Source: Henricia sp. BOLD:AAB3569
Lineage: Eukaryota > Echinodermata > Asteroidea > Spinulosida > Echinasteridae
Assembly: GCA_037783545.1 (NCBI GenBank)
Contig: JBBELK010001064.1
Coordinates: 186,001 to 250,000 of the forward strand
Direction: 5' to 3'
Length of the DNA stretch: 64,000 nt
In this document: positions 46,401 through 47,729 of the stretch, piece after piece
Numbering within the stretch: the stretch's first letter is position 1
How the letters are laid out: each line of letters starts with the position of its first letter
Program-made: the position numbers and the translations under genes
The notes under the pieces: generated by a model
What the model was told of the DNA's origin: nothing
What the model saw: only the letters and a program-made list of their open reading frames with translations
Database searches by the model: none

Positions 46401-47729
46401 TCATAGTCGGGTGGAGTTGCCTGCACTTCCAAGTACTTATAACCTTGCACCTTCAAAGGGTTTAAATTTATAAATCACATGAGCTTTTGGGTATTTGAAG
46501 GTTTACTAATTACTGCACAAAAGGTTATGTTTGATCATACACTGGACATATTTTAGTAAGTCCCACCGTGATGCTTTCATACTTGCCATTTTAAACCCGA
46601 GGTCATCCCAGGCCTACCTTTTCACACTGGAAGTCTGTCAACCTTGGTTAAACTTGGAGCAACCCCAGGTTGAGTTCTGATCTTCTTCAATCCTGTGTTT
46701 AATGCCACATCGTTTCACACTTGTTTTGTGCAAACCAAGGTTATTTTGTGCTGTGTAAAGTTTAACCCAGGGATAAGCATAGAGGAGTCGGGCTTGTGCA
46801 GTAAAAACAAATTACCATGCATGTGTATCCCGCAGCACGTTCCGGGCTCATTTGGTTTTAACCTGGGGTGAGCCTTTAACTGCGGGTTGAAAATTTTGAT
46901 CTGAGCCAGGATCAAGTTGAAATGTTTCATGTGTGAAGTGCTTCCTGTATTTTTCATTCAGTGTCATCTCCAAGATTAGTCTAGTGTGAAAAGCCTGTTT
47001 ATAGGGTGAAATTTGTTTACCTGGGGTTAAAATTGCAAGTGTGAAACGACATTTTGGGATTGCTACAGTGCACATGAGTTTGCTATTTAAAGGAGGTTGT
47101 CCAGATTTTTCTAGAAAATATATTTTGTTTTAACCTAACAGTCATATAAAATACCTCCCCAAAATACTATCCATGGGAAGAAAACAGGAAATTTCCAATT
47201 TCCAATTTGGATGTGGAAGCAAAAAGGTTGGTGTAATCACTGCACTGCTTTATGTAACCGGATAAATTAGTTTACAAAACATTGGTGGATTTTTGATGAT
47301 ATCCTTAGAAATATACGGATTGAGAGCGTGAAATTACAGAATGGTAATGCAAAAAATATGACGCATGATATGGTATCAAAATCTCAACACCCATTAAACA
47401 AATGGGGGTTCAGAAATGTCATCTTTACACGCTCCTTTAAAGCAGTTGCTATGCACTAATAGACAGCCGAAGTATTGCCATGGCAATTGGCTCTAAACAT
47501 CATGGGCGTCGGAAAAAGTACCATTGCAAAAGCACAGGGACACGGTTCAGTGATTTGTAGTGTAGAGCCATTGCCTAGGCAACAAACAAAAGATGGCGTA
47601 TTTACTTCGGCAGTCTATTGACATTGTGACGTACTGTAAATTTGGTAAACAAATTAATTTATCCATTTTTGTTCACAGACTGCTAATGCGTCACCAGCTG
47701 CCAAGCCGTCGGACAGCTCATCAGCATAG
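1278..47729 (+). CDS. RRBP1: RRBP1/kinectin-like coiled-coil protein, 3' part of gene (partial, 17 exons in window)
   Basis: Exons join(1278..1429, 4473..4623, 7336..7560, 8737..8841, 11740..11891, 12560..12671, 17234..17329, 21570..21662, 23856..23936, 24613..24708, 25865..25957, 27313..27372, 28782..28997, 31740..32993, 38119..38286, 42417..42485 [candidate], 47679..47729) have AG/GT borders, keep one frame and give about 1057 residues, nearly all heptad coil. Collinear matches, from memory, to vertebrate kinectin and RRBP1: LQEKNWKAMDAL, ELLKKIFPELTI, DWLAQFEKKA, CQHYKSVLSDT, EGILNKLQSSVE and EKDLTKDLGTAAHKLQ. Some resemble KTN1 more and some RRBP1 more, so it is probably the pre-duplication orthologue. 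In vertebrates the family is anchored in rough ER by an N-terminal membrane segment and binds ribosomes, mRNA or kinesin; that end lies before the window. The coil is longer than in vertebrates, mainly because of the 418-residue exon. Family assignment is strong; RRBP1 versus KTN1 as the name is arbitrary. Confidence 0.9.
1560..2040. repeat. TIR element family C, copy 1
   Basis: The ends are inverted copies around AGTATACATGATTGGTA. The middle holds degenerate tandem GGGCGAA(A/G)TGGTT motifs in both orientations and a palindromic TTTCGTCTCATGAGACGAAA. Copies: 2815-3130 and 6405-6811. Confidence 0.75.
2052..2815. repeat. TIR element (GCGTTCG ends) lying between two family-C copies
   Basis: The terminal CAGCGTTCG recurs inverted as CGAACGCTG, with matching GGCCA-rich inner arms. 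The interior 2225-2660 is a separate dispersed repeat (CCAAGTCCAGTCACAAGTC region) that recurs at 49516-49770. Confidence 0.6.
2815..3130. repeat. TIR element family C, copy 2 (shortened)
   Basis: It contains the family-C signatures CACAGATTTACAC, CTTCCCCTGAAATGATTTTG, TTTCGTCTCATGAGACGAAA and a right end GGTTTACCAATCATG. It lacks most of the central GGGCGAA block. Confidence 0.65.
3230..3835. repeat. Dispersed ~600-bp repeat, copy 1
   Basis: Matches 7712-8275 in the same orientation over almost its whole length (shared blocks include CCTGAGATTTCAGGGAATTT-like, GATGCATGCTGA, and TTAAAGGGGCACTGTTGCAA-like stretches). The copies differ by many substitutions and small gaps. No ORF or terminal repeat is evident. 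Confidence 0.65.
4473..4623 (+). CDS. RRBP1: RRBP1-like exon 2 of window
   Basis: The acceptor chosen is tctcag at 4467-4472, because one extra base is needed to complete the codon left by exon 1 (CT|C). The alternative AG seven bases later would break the frame. The exon reads LQNEVHKMTSQMSASDD... to ...YEAGKAEQ and ends in phase 0 at donor gtcagt. The 3' end of this exon is repeated twice downstream as decayed copies (4832-4897, 5152-5223). Confidence 0.85.
4640..4831. repeat. C-rich low-complexity tract
   Basis: Degenerate CCCTCACGCTGCCCCATCC-type repeats follow directly on the exon 2 donor. A related tract precedes the decayed exon copy at 5152, so the tract was part of the duplicated unit. 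Confidence 0.7.
4832..5223 (+). pseudogene. Two decayed tandem copies of the exon 2 end
   Basis: 4832-4897 and 5152-5223 both resemble the last ~65 bases of exon 2 (GAGACACAA.TGGCTCAGTATGA, ATGTATGAAGCAGGCAA). They retain a following GG(T)CAG-like donor only in the second copy. Each is preceded by the C-rich tract. Stops and frameshifts show they are not coding. A family-D element separates them. Confidence 0.8.
4895..5102. repeat. TIR element family D, copy 1
   Basis: Starts GGCCAATTTCATGGCGCTGC and ends with the inverted counterpart (AGCAGTGCCATGATATTGAT). Other copies: 48017-48237 and 58542-58782, with a partial at 10353-10455. It inserted between the two decayed copies of the exon 2 end. 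Confidence 0.8.
5268..6041. repeat. TIR element with GTTTAAAGGA(A/G)TACTGTCA ends
   Basis: Terminal inverted repeats of about 19 bp enclose 774 bp without a convincing ORF. The interior is GC- and CpG-richer around 5440-5900 than the flanks. Confidence 0.6.
6158..6294. repeat. Short palindrome, GGCTGGATCCGAATTAGTGG ends
   Basis: Almost the whole 137 bp reads the same on both strands, with a ~30-bp spacer. The arms contain degenerate GGCTGTGGCT repeats. Confidence 0.8.
6405..6811. repeat. TIR element family C, copy 3
   Basis: TTTAAAGGCAGTATACATCA at the left and the inverted AATCATGTATAATATCTTTAA at the right, each broken by few changes. The interior GGGCGAAATGGTTCAGGGCG blocks match 1560-2040. 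Confidence 0.75.
6976..7195. mobile_element. Non-autonomous Tc1-like element with Sleeping Beauty-type ends
   Basis: TA flanks (6974-6975, 7196-7197) enclose a 220-bp element. Its inverted ends begin CAGTTGAAGTCGGAAGTATA and match over about 25 bp. The first 17 bases equal the outer end of the Sleeping Beauty/salmonid Tc1 inverted repeat as I remember it. The interior has no transposase. Confidence 0.8.
7336..7560 (+). CDS. RRBP1: RRBP1-like exon 3 of window
   Basis: This 75-codon phase 0-0 exon starts after tgctcacag and ends before gtaagg. It encodes the charged coil REKEAAMSKRLSEVSEELRK, which resembles RRBP1 SEEALQKRLDEVSREL in the same position of the rod. No prolines interrupt the heptads. 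Confidence 0.88.
7712..8275. repeat. Dispersed ~600-bp repeat, copy 2
   Basis: Same family and orientation as 3230-3835. Both end near a GGGGCACTGTTGCAAGAGGA stretch and share the central CATTTGATGTAATTTAATCA-like block. Confidence 0.65.
8323..8600. repeat. TIR family E (ACAGGGTGTCCTAGAAA end), partial copy
   Basis: The left end and first ~250 bp match the full copy 43858-44503 (TTACTCAATAATTA.TGAG, GACACCA.GAAATCCA, ACC..TGGTTC). The right end is not seen. Confidence 0.65.
8737..8841 (+). CDS. RRBP1: RRBP1-like exon 4 of window
   Basis: This 35-codon phase 0-0 exon lies between a pyrimidine-rich acceptor ending ctgaag and donor gtaaat. It reads DYEKLKINLEGAVNDSKAKQ... to ...GQEIK and continues the coil. 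The reading is short but open, and the frame matches both neighbours. Confidence 0.8.
9152..9834. repeat. Possible TIR element, ATAGACTATGTAAGT ends
   Basis: A 15-bp inverted repeat, with CGCG next to it on both sides, encloses 683 bp lacking a convincing ORF. The next element begins at its right end, so the border is slightly ambiguous. Confidence 0.4.
9832..10345. repeat. Fold-back family F, copy 1, split by a SINE
   Basis: The left end TATAGACCGATCCGGTAACT continues to TCTCCTTCCCTG. The right end is its inverted counterpart GATTGGTGTATATA, preceded by CCCCCAGCTATGGCG. The insertion at 9901-10173 is a tRNA-headed SINE. Intact copy: 30531-31092. Confidence 0.75.
9901..10173 (-). mobile_element. 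tRNA(Leu-like)-headed SINE, subfamily 1, inside family F
   Basis: Read on the minus strand, the end has the remnant of a tRNA-like head (B box region GGTTCAAACC-like). Then come GCAAGGCATTCAACCACACT, GATCTCAGAGCAAGGGGATT and the tail CTTGCGAGTGA...AATAATA. It is shorter than the copies at 21138 and 56268. Confidence 0.75.
10545..10900. repeat. Dispersed repeat family X, copy 2
   Basis: Shares TTTTCATGAGTTGACAAGAA, CTCAAAGTGTTGATAGC and CCGTCCAAAATGGTATTTCA with 26895-27200 and, less well, 38890-39145. No coding content. The following A-rich stretch to 10900 has no recognised feature. Confidence 0.65.
10901..11645. other. Intron stretch without recognised feature
   Basis: Unique-looking AT-rich intron. 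I find no exon, inverted repeat or match to another part of the window. Confidence 0.4.
11646..11690 (+). repeat. Diverged duplicate of the exon 5 acceptor
   Basis: TGATCATATTTTATTTCTTT then CCAG and GATCTAAGTGGCA parallels TGATCCTATTTTACTTTCTT, ACAG and ACCCTGAGTGGCA at 11711-11752. This is a tandem duplication of about 80 bp including branch/pyrimidine tract, AG and the first exon bases. Confidence 0.6.
11740..11891 (+). CDS. RRBP1: RRBP1-like exon 5 of window
   Basis: The exon follows a strong polypyrimidine acceptor (tttcttttttacag) and ends before GTAAGT, two bases into a codon. It encodes TLSGTKSSLESQLQAVGKEL... followed by an acidic, proline-containing break (KPNGDMVNDEPKEDT) that probably forms a flexible hinge in the rod. 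A diverged duplicate of this intron/exon border lies about 80 bp upstream (11646-11690). Confidence 0.88.
12300..12475 (-). mobile_element. tRNA-headed SINE type M (GCCT.ATA.CTCAGCTGG head)
   Basis: Minus-strand reading gives a degenerate tRNA head with A box TAACTCAGCTGGTTGAGG and B box GGGTTTGAATCC. The body holds the ACCGAGAGAAAAATTGGGTT-like stretch also seen near 21820 and 49930. Confidence 0.6.
12560..12671 (+). CDS. RRBP1: RRBP1-like exon 6 of window
   Basis: One base completes the split codon from exon 5, then 37 codons read LNEKEKAVASLHQEVSTKDG... to ...EQQKQRNN, ending at donor gtgagt. The end aligns with RRBP1 VEQQKVKNND, directly before the conserved NWKAMEAL block carried by the next exon, so no exon is missing between them. 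Confidence 0.88.
12716..13185. repeat. TIR element, GGGGCGGATTGCAATA ends
   Basis: A 16-bp inverted terminal repeat encloses 470 bp with internal AGCCGGCTAA and AGACCGGTCTATAA motifs. No ORF. Confidence 0.7.
13283..14113. repeat. TIR element, GGGGTCGATTTCAC ends, 831 bp
   Basis: The ends GGGGTCGATTTCACGAACGC and inverted GCGTTTAGTGAAATCGACCCC-like match with small gaps. A short relative lies at 15236-15342. The GATTTCAC end is shared with the smaller elements at 27728 and 33975. Confidence 0.7.
14221..14709. repeat. Palindromic element, family B, copy 2
   Basis: 489 bp, the same ends as 657-1145 and inserted in the opposite orientation. The high similarity of the two copies indicates fairly recent spread. 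Confidence 0.85.
14710..15907. other. Intron stretch, mostly featureless
   Basis: AT-rich intron sequence. The only structure is a 107-bp GGGGTC(A/G)ATTTC element at 15236-15342 with short inverted ends. Nothing else is recognised. Confidence 0.4.
15908..16764. repeat. Fold-back family F, copy 2, split by a Tc1-like element
   Basis: Left arm GGTAACTAAAGACTCCTTCC and CCGCCATAGCTGGGGGCC; right arm GGCCCCCAGTTATGGCGGAT ending GATTGGTGTATATA. The Tc1-like element at 16087-16667 sits inside, so family F is older here. Confidence 0.75.
16087..16667 (+). mobile_element. Tc1-like transposon, deletion derivative with transposase C-terminus
   Basis: TA duplications flank ends beginning CACTACCCATCAAA with about 45 bp of imperfect inverted repeat. 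Inside, 16242-16352 encodes IVEWPAQSPDLDPIELLWEE, the third catalytic acidic region typical of Tc1 transposases (SPDLNPIE). Farther on, in another frame, LEKLTIRMQTLCVAVIAAKG matches the C-terminal segment. The N-terminal DNA-binding part and first two acidic residues are deleted, and the remnant is frameshifted. Confidence 0.88.
17234..17329 (+). CDS. RRBP1: RRBP1-like exon 7: conserved NWKAM block
   Basis: This 32-codon phase 0-0 exon reads KLQEKNWKAMDALTAAEKAS..., which nearly equals LREKNWKAMEAL of vertebrate RRBP1 and kinectin. This is the most diagnostic family motif in the window. The acceptor is gagcag and the donor is gtacat. Confidence 0.92.
17536..18092 (-). mobile_element. Second Tc1-like deletion derivative
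   Basis: TA-flanked ends starting TACTGAAACGCAAAAGAAAC, inverted at the right. On the minus strand, 17716-17782 reads SMRRRCTACIQINGGHTRY then stop; GGHTRY is the usual end of many Tc1-like transposases. The catalytic core is deleted. The ends differ from those of 16087 and 51630, so this is a separate family. Confidence 0.82.
18145..18480 (+). mobile_element. tRNA(Leu-like)-headed SINE, subfamily 2
   Basis: The head GGTACAGTGGCTGAGTGG... holds an A box and a B box GGGTTCGATACCC. Then come GAGCAAGGCTCTTGACCACA, GATCCCAGAGCATTCTTTCG and CCCCGGTGTCTCTGG. The 3' part (GTCGGCTGCCAATGG, GAATTGAAATTCA..AAACCC) is shared with 38436-38758 but not with subfamily 1. Confidence 0.8.
18855..18992. repeat. 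Near-perfect 138-bp palindrome
   Basis: AAAGGCACAGGCTCGTCAGC and the following ~20 bases are repeated inverted at the right end; inner arms also pair (CAGCTCCATACC... / ...CATGGAGCTG). It is the cleanest short hairpin in the window. Confidence 0.85.
19167..19205. repeat. Solo end of fold-back family F
   Basis: TATACACCAATCCGGTAACT continuing into TCTCCTTCCC matches the left end of 30531-31092. No matching right end follows. Confidence 0.6.
19206..20199. other. Intron stretch without recognised feature
   Basis: No exon, repeat border or match to other parts of the window was recognised. Confidence 0.35.
20200..20270 (+). mobile_element. Fragment of SINE type M head
   Basis: GTAGAGCATCTGCCCAGTG, AGAGGTCTCGGGTTCAAATC and a following GGG: the right half of the type-M head including its B box. 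Confidence 0.5.
20637..20858. repeat. TIR element, GTTCTCACTAGAGAAAT ends
   Basis: The ends are inverted copies over about 26 bp with CTTCGTT-type inner motifs. Internal GAAGAT(C/T)GAACGAA motifs recur in the degenerate segment 34201-34460. Confidence 0.7.
21138..21428 (-). mobile_element. tRNA(Leu-like)-headed SINE, subfamily 1
   Basis: Minus strand: GGTACCATGGCCGAGTGGTT head, GAGCAAGGTGCTCAACCACA, GATCCCAGAGCATTCTTTAG, CACGCTTGCGAGTGACAGTG and a short (AAT)n-type tail at the left end. Lies just upstream of exon 8. Confidence 0.82.
21570..21662 (+). CDS. RRBP1: RRBP1-like exon 8: LKKIFPEL block
   Basis: This 31-codon phase 0-0 exon lies between tttctcag and gtaagt. It reads EDLDARLYQEQDTSKELLKK... 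and contains LLKKIFPELTI, matching KTN1 VLKKLFPKVSV and RRBP1 LALLPELSV. This is a conserved non-heptad interruption of the rod. Confidence 0.92.
21690..22015 (+). mobile_element. Cluster of SINE type M heads and body
   Basis: Contains GTGCCTTATAACTTGGCTGG and GTGCCTCATAGCTCAGCTGG heads about 107 bp apart, plus the ACGGAGAGAAATTGGGTTCG body. The second head is interrupted downstream by the dimeric element at 22016-22614. Confidence 0.65.
22016..22614. repeat. Dimeric TIR element family G
   Basis: Outer ends TTGGGTTTCACTTGGCTTGA and inverted GTGAAACCCAA. The middle contains a second right-arm/left-arm junction (TTGTTGACGTCATGCG at about 22310-22326), so two palindromic monomers are fused head to tail, the second lacking its outer left arm. 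Monomeric copy: 50880-51207. It interrupts SINE-M sequence. Confidence 0.75.
22676..22890 (+). mobile_element. tRNA-related SINE type V, copy 1
   Basis: GCCCTTGGGCAAGGCACTTT, TTCTCCACCCA.GTG.ATAAATGGGTACC and ACATCACAGCAAAC then GTCTGCCCTCTCG. Similar order to 27895-28130; the tRNA head is eroded. Confidence 0.55.
22996..23529. repeat. TIR element family H, 534 bp
   Basis: TTAAAGGGTTCCTGAAATG at the left and inverted CATTTCAGGGGCCCTTCAA at the right (16 of 19 bases agree). The inverted-orientation segment 61795-62010 resembles its right half, and a solo end lies near 63770. Confidence 0.6.
23856..23936 (+). CDS. RRBP1: RRBP1-like exon 9: DWLAQFEKKA block
   Basis: This 27-codon phase 0-0 exon lies between tctcttgcag and gtcaga. 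It reads SHEDWLAQFEKKALNELAVQ..., equivalent to KTN1 YGEWLHGFEKKAKE and RRBP1 YTEWLQDLKEKG. Confidence 0.92.
24613..24708 (+). CDS. RRBP1: RRBP1-like exon 10: CQHYKSVLSDT block
   Basis: This 32-codon phase 0-0 exon reads VTELSSNLSSLEDDKKQLVN... and ends ...CQHYKSVLSDT before donor gtaagc; compare KTN1 CEKYKSVLAET. The end of the exon and its donor are the first unit of a minisatellite that fills the next 550 bp, so several usable donors follow the annotated one. The annotated donor is chosen because exon 11 continues the family sequence exactly from it. Confidence 0.9.
24676..25255 (+). repeat. Minisatellite made from exon 10 end plus splice donor
   Basis: Eleven head-to-tail units of ~50 bp (first five) to ~60 bp carry TGTCAGCATTACAAATCTGT, ACTTAGCGA(T/C)A(C/T)GGTAAGC and AGAAAACACA. 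The first unit is the real exon end. Later units also include ACAA(C/T)TAGT(A/C)AACC from farther into the exon. Most keep an intact GTAAGC donor. Confidence 0.9.
25426..25699. repeat. Palindromic element, family A, copy 2 (left arm shortened)
   Basis: Central inverted arms around TTCCAATATACGCTC and a right arm ending TTTACCGTGGAAAGAC, as in 71-387 and 33238-33666. Confidence 0.8.
25865..25957 (+). CDS. RRBP1: RRBP1-like exon 11: EGILNKLQSSVE block
   Basis: This 31-codon phase 0-0 exon lies between ctgcacag and gtaagg. It reads EGILNKLQSSVESEEQKW..., matching KTN1 EGILQKLQRSVEQEENKW. It follows directly on the sequence ending exon 10. Confidence 0.92.
26081..26890. repeat. Family E copy split by an insertion
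   Basis: The left part ACAGGGTATC...GATTAAATTAC and right part TTACTCGGTAATGACTGAGA...ACACCAAGGAATCCAGA line up with consecutive parts of 8323-8600. The element 26121-26732 lies between. Confidence 0.65.
26121..26732. repeat. TIR element family I (CAATAGACTGCCGAAGTG end), inside family E
   Basis: The ends CAATAGACTGCCGAAGTG and inverted CACTTTGGCTGTCTATT, and inner GGCTCTAAAC arms, match the 163-bp copy 47458-47620. Degenerate ends also occur at 8597 and 56822. Confidence 0.65.
26895..27200. repeat. Dispersed repeat family X, copy 3
   Basis: Best match to 10545-10690 (CTCAAAGTGTTGATAGCAAT, CCACATGAATTTATTTCCGT). Its end, TTAGATATGTTACACTCTTA then TTCCACGAATCTGTAAAA, resembles that of 38890-39145. 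Confidence 0.65.
27313..27372 (+). CDS. RRBP1: RRBP1-like exon 12 (20 codons)
   Basis: A 60-bp phase 0-0 exon between tcttcaacag and gtaaac reads AKKDLASLQEQTKQLDQLKQ. It is a short coil linker whose sequence is not itself diagnostic. Position, frame and splice sites support it. Confidence 0.8.
27728..27893. repeat. 166-bp TIR element family J, copy 1
   Basis: CAGCAGTCGATTTCACGAA at the left, inverted TTCGTGAAATCGCCTGCTG at the right (one mismatch). The arms are rich in TGCGCAA. Copy 2: 33975-34143. Confidence 0.8.
27895..28135 (+). mobile_element. tRNA-related SINE type V, copy 2
   Basis: B box GGGTTCGAATCC, then TGCCCTTGAGCAAGGTATTT, TTCTCTCCACCCAGGAGAAA, ATGGGTACCTGAG, CTCTGCCATCACAGCAAACC and a CATCATCATTATT tail. 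It abuts the family-J element, and its A-box end is missing. Confidence 0.7.
28181..28490. repeat. 310-bp palindromic TIR element
   Basis: TGTGACGGGCTCTAGGAAAA and about 100 further bases are repeated inverted at the right with few mismatches. The spacer holds three CCCTGGAAT(G/T)TCT-like repeats. Forms a long intronic hairpin. Confidence 0.88.
28782..28997 (+). CDS. RRBP1: RRBP1-like exon 13 of window
   Basis: This 72-codon phase 0-0 exon lies between ttgatcag and gtattc. It reads ISAEKERLSGELDKAKTSMG... and includes RELKDVQNQLRQLMEEL, comparable to KTN1 RELKDLLTELQKKL. The coding stretch is continuous coil with one cysteine. Confidence 0.9.
29350..29473. repeat. Short palindrome
   Basis: TTGGATGGCTTT..GGGTGATA at the left and its inverse at the right, with GTCATGAAAATACT inner arms around GAGCCGAAGGC. 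Confidence 0.75.
29656..29900. repeat. 245-bp TIR element, TAGGGACCATTAGAAATGGT ends
   Basis: About 40 bp of inverted repeat (AATGGTACGCGTACGGGAAA inside), nearly exact. The spacer is unrelated single-copy-like sequence. Confidence 0.85.
30224..30363. repeat. 140-bp palindrome
   Basis: GGGTGATGGTGCAAG arms at both ends and inner ATCTTGAGATG/CATCTCAAGAT arms around a CCCCGGGGGG centre. Confidence 0.75.
30531..31092. repeat. Fold-back family F, intact copy
   Basis: Ends TATACACCAATCCGGTAACT and inverted AGGTAACT...CCAATCAGG-type, with arms continuing through CCGCCATAGCTGGGGGG. Left inner arm GTTGCTGAAGCTGCATTTGT is also found in 9832-10345. The centre is a 24-bp minisatellite. Confidence 0.8.
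30672..30958. repeat. 24-bp minisatellite inside family F
   Basis: Eleven full units and one partial of ACGCGAAGGAGGCACGTCGC plus GTGC. Units 8 and 9 carry a 5-bp GGCAC insertion. Because 24 is a multiple of three, long open frames appear on both strands; they are not genes. Confidence 0.95.
31308..31667. repeat. 360-bp palindromic TIR element
   Basis: ACAGGGAACTAGTCTATGCG and the next ~100 bases (through CGGAAAATTCCGAGCACATT) recur inverted on the right. It ends about 70 bp before the 1254-bp exon. Confidence 0.88.
31740..32993 (+). CDS. RRBP1: RRBP1-like exon 14: 418-codon exon with 63-residue coil repeats
   Basis: This is by far the largest exon (1254 bp, phase 0-0, acceptor catggcag, donor gtatgc). 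It encodes an unbroken heptad coil with no glycine- or proline-rich break. Five repeat units are visible: 31920-32117 (about 66 residues), 32118-32306, 32307-32495, 32496-32684 (each exactly 63 residues, nine heptads), 32685-32888 (68 residues), then a partial unit to the end. The recurring core is LRQDLEAMSQKLAQATSQ, followed by a Q..SLE.S..E segment and a KREKEES segment. The units differ by many substitutions, so this is not a recent array. I recall no vertebrate counterpart of this length here, so the rod appears extended in this lineage. Confidence 0.92.
33238..33666. repeat. Palindromic element, family A, full copy (429 bp)
   Basis: GTCTTTCCACGGTAAAGGGG at the left, inverted CCCCTTTACTGTGGAAAGAC-like at the right, arms about 200 bp each, and a short spacer. 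Shows the full extent of the shortened copies at 71-387 and 25426-25699. Confidence 0.88.
33975..34143. repeat. TIR element family J, copy 2
   Basis: GCAGCTGATTTCACGAAAA to inverted TTTTGTGAAATCAGCTACTG. Internal blocks match 27728-27893 (GAGCTTGCGCAACTTTT, TTATCACAGGAAT). Confidence 0.8.
34144..35052. other. Intron stretch, little recognised
   Basis: 34201-34460 has degenerate CTTCGTT.GATGAAGATT motifs related to the element at 20637-20858. The rest is AT-rich with no recognised feature. Confidence 0.35.
35053..35446. repeat. TIR element, TACAGTAAACTCTCATT ends
   Basis: The inverted counterpart AATGAGTTTACTGTA closes 394 bp. TA occurs at both edges. No ORF. Confidence 0.6.
35672..36521. 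repeat. TIR element, GGGGTGTTTCAAAATAAC ends, hosting a hAT element
   Basis: An exact 18-bp inverted repeat at both ends. The interior is interrupted by the CAGTGTTGTAG element, so the original length was about 390 bp. Confidence 0.75.
35902..36354. mobile_element. Non-autonomous hAT-type element with 8-bp target duplication
   Basis: The ends CAGTGTTGTAG and CTACAACACTG are flanked by identical CCCATTCG at 35894-35901 and 36355-36362. CAGTG ends and 8-bp duplications are typical of hAT elements. The interior consists of degenerate CGAGTCACGAGTC(C/A) repeats and a C/A-rich run (36126-36155). No transposase. Confidence 0.85.
36957..37321. mobile_element. Related hAT-type element, left end unclear
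   Basis: The right end ACTCGAGTTGGACTGAAGTC then CTACAACACTG matches the element above, as do GGCCTGGTGGGGTAGTGTA-like and TTTTCCAATG.GACTC segments. The left end and target duplication could not be fixed. Confidence 0.55.
37602..38031. repeat. TIR element, GGGGCGCGTTCAATAGCAC end
   Basis: The inverted counterpart GTGCTGTTGAACACGCC lies at the right. The inner left arm contains GCCGGTAT/ATACCGGC palindromes. Ends ~90 bp before exon 15. Confidence 0.55.
38119..38286 (+). CDS. RRBP1: RRBP1-like exon 15: conserved C-terminal coil
   Basis: This 56-codon phase 0-0 exon lies between ctttttccag and gtgagc. It reads EIQTLKESLAKEKDLTKDLG... and LQSMLKKTQGQLASEKKT, aligning with RRBP1 LKERLEKEKKLTSDLG and LQELLKTTQEQLAREKDT, the last conserved coil of the family. 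Confidence 0.92.
38436..38758 (+). mobile_element. tRNA(Leu-like)-headed SINE, subfamily 2
   Basis: GGGTACCGTAGCCGAGTGGT head with B box GGGTTCGATAC, CTTGAGCAAGGCAGTTAAGT, CCCCGGTGTCTCTGGCAGTC, and a GCTTCGAATTGAAGTTCATT 3' part shared with 18145-18480. Confidence 0.82.
38890..39145. repeat. Dispersed repeat family X, copy 4
   Basis: GATGAGTTGACAAGAAAAAA, GTTGATAGCAATTGTAACAA and TTCTTCAGATATGTAATGCC then TTATTCCACGAATCTATAAA. More diverged than the copies at 10545 and 26895. Confidence 0.6.
39668..40149. repeat. Composite element of GTTGC and TCGATGT repeats
   Basis: Outer ends ACATCGACCTTGCAACTGGA and inverted TCCAGTTGCAATGTCGATGT. Inside, TCGATGT(A/G)CGCG recurs about five times and CAACT/AGTTGC pentamers dozens of times on both strands. 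No ORF of interest. Confidence 0.8.
40364..40587. repeat. 224-bp TIR element, AGGGGCCGTCCAAA ends
   Basis: The left arm AGGGGCCGTCCAAAATTGTC and inverted right arm GACAACTTTGGACGGCCCCT differ at one base. The inner CACGGTTC arms also pair. Confidence 0.82.
40656..41560 (-). repeat. Tandem array of eleven tRNA-like SINE heads, ~78-bp period
   Basis: On the minus strand each unit reads GCCTCATAGCTCAGCTGGTA then GAGCATCTGCCCGG.G and AGAGGTCTTGGGGACAACCT to the next head. Units are spaced 77-79 bp apart between 40867 and 41489. Only the unit at 40656-40730 keeps a full head with a B box (GGGTTCAAATCCC); the others replace it with a linker. A plus-strand head fragment lies at 41639-41670. Long minus-strand ORFs here are by-products. 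Confidence 0.88.
41671..42416. other. Intron stretch without recognised feature
   Basis: AT-rich sequence before candidate exon 16. No repeat border or coding stretch was recognised. Confidence 0.35.
42417..42485 (+). CDS. RRBP1: Candidate RRBP1-like exon 16 (23 codons, acidic)
   Basis: The acceptor follows a good pyrimidine tract (ccccatcccccttcaaccaa then cag); the donor is gtacat. The open phase 0-0 reading is TSITSSLTDSQVELQ... ending LLDAADEE. Polar and acidic composition suits the tail of the protein. There is no family match because this tail is poorly conserved, so it could be constitutive, alternative or false. Confidence 0.55.
42677..42740. repeat. CCCCATCC-type simple repeat
   Basis: Degenerate CCCCATCCCCACC repeats about 60 bp long. 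Confidence 0.8.
42929..43090. repeat. Imperfect palindrome
   Basis: GTAGACTTGCCCAAGTCTGA and inner GGTGGCCTGTCCAATC at the left pair with GATTTGACAGGCCACC and GTCAGACCTGGACAAGTCTA at the right. A separate small perfect palindrome, AATTATTGG...CCAATAATT, precedes it at 42899-42924. Confidence 0.65.
43608..43740. repeat. Short TIR element, copy related to 56111-56253
   Basis: Shares TTTAAATGATGT(A/G)ACAAT, TAGATCCA.A and GACAATGTGA.TGCCC with 56111-56253, with ends GCAGCCAT and inverted GGCTGC. Confidence 0.6.
43858..44503. repeat. TIR element family E, most complete copy
   Basis: The left TGGTGTCCTAGAAAAAGGAA and right AACACCCTGT ends are inverted relatives. Inner GACACCA.GAAATCCAGAAT and its inverse ATTCTGGATTTCTTGGTGTC near 44400 make it a loose fold-back. 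Confidence 0.7.
44504..45133. other. Intron stretch with no supported exon
   Basis: Contains a good-looking acceptor (tttcccacacag) at 44832, but no frame-compatible exon follows. Otherwise nothing recognised. Confidence 0.35.
45134..45184 (+). CDS. Weak candidate alternative exon (17 codons)
   Basis: A T/G-rich tract ending gttgcag precedes an open phase 0-0 stretch, NSWCILESNASANTAYQ, before a weak donor gtgctt. Phase would let it be inserted between exons 15/16 and 17, but the donor is poor and the peptide is unlike the rest of the tail. Confidence 0.2.
45860..46179. repeat. TIR element family K, copy 1
   Basis: TAGGCCTTTTCACACTTGC at the left, inverted GGGAAAAGGCCTTA at the right. The interior is rich in CGGGGTTGA and its inverse TCAACCCCG. 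Confidence 0.75.
46601..47002. repeat. TIR element family K, copy 2
   Basis: GGCCTACCTTTTCACACTGG at the left, inverted AGTGTGAAAAGCCTG at the right, with GGTTGA/TCAACC motifs like 45860-46179, more diverged. Confidence 0.6.
47087..47442. repeat. TIR element family L (TTAAAGGAGCGTG ends), copy 1
   Basis: Matches 62016-62369 over its full length in the same orientation (CATATAAAATACCTCCCCAA, ATACTATCCATGGGAAGAAA, GTGTAATCACTGCACTGCTT). The right third recurs at 58815-58914. The ends are inverted: TTAAAGGAGG/ACACGCTCCTTTAA. Confidence 0.82.
47458..47620. repeat. TIR element family I, short copy
   Basis: AATAGACAGCCGAAGTATTG at the left, TACTTCGGCAGTCTATTG at the right, inner GGCTCTAAAC/GTAGAGCC arms. 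It ends ~60 bp before the terminal exon. Confidence 0.8.
47679..47729 (+). CDS. RRBP1: RRBP1-like terminal exon with stop
   Basis: After acceptor tttgttcacag the frame reads TANASPAAKPSDSSSA and then TAG. A short serine/alanine-rich non-coil tail fits the end of RRBP1, which also finishes in a low-complexity serine tail. The frame fits either direct joining to exon 15 or joining through candidate exon 16. Confidence 0.75.
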   Translation, partial: TANASPAAKPSDSSSA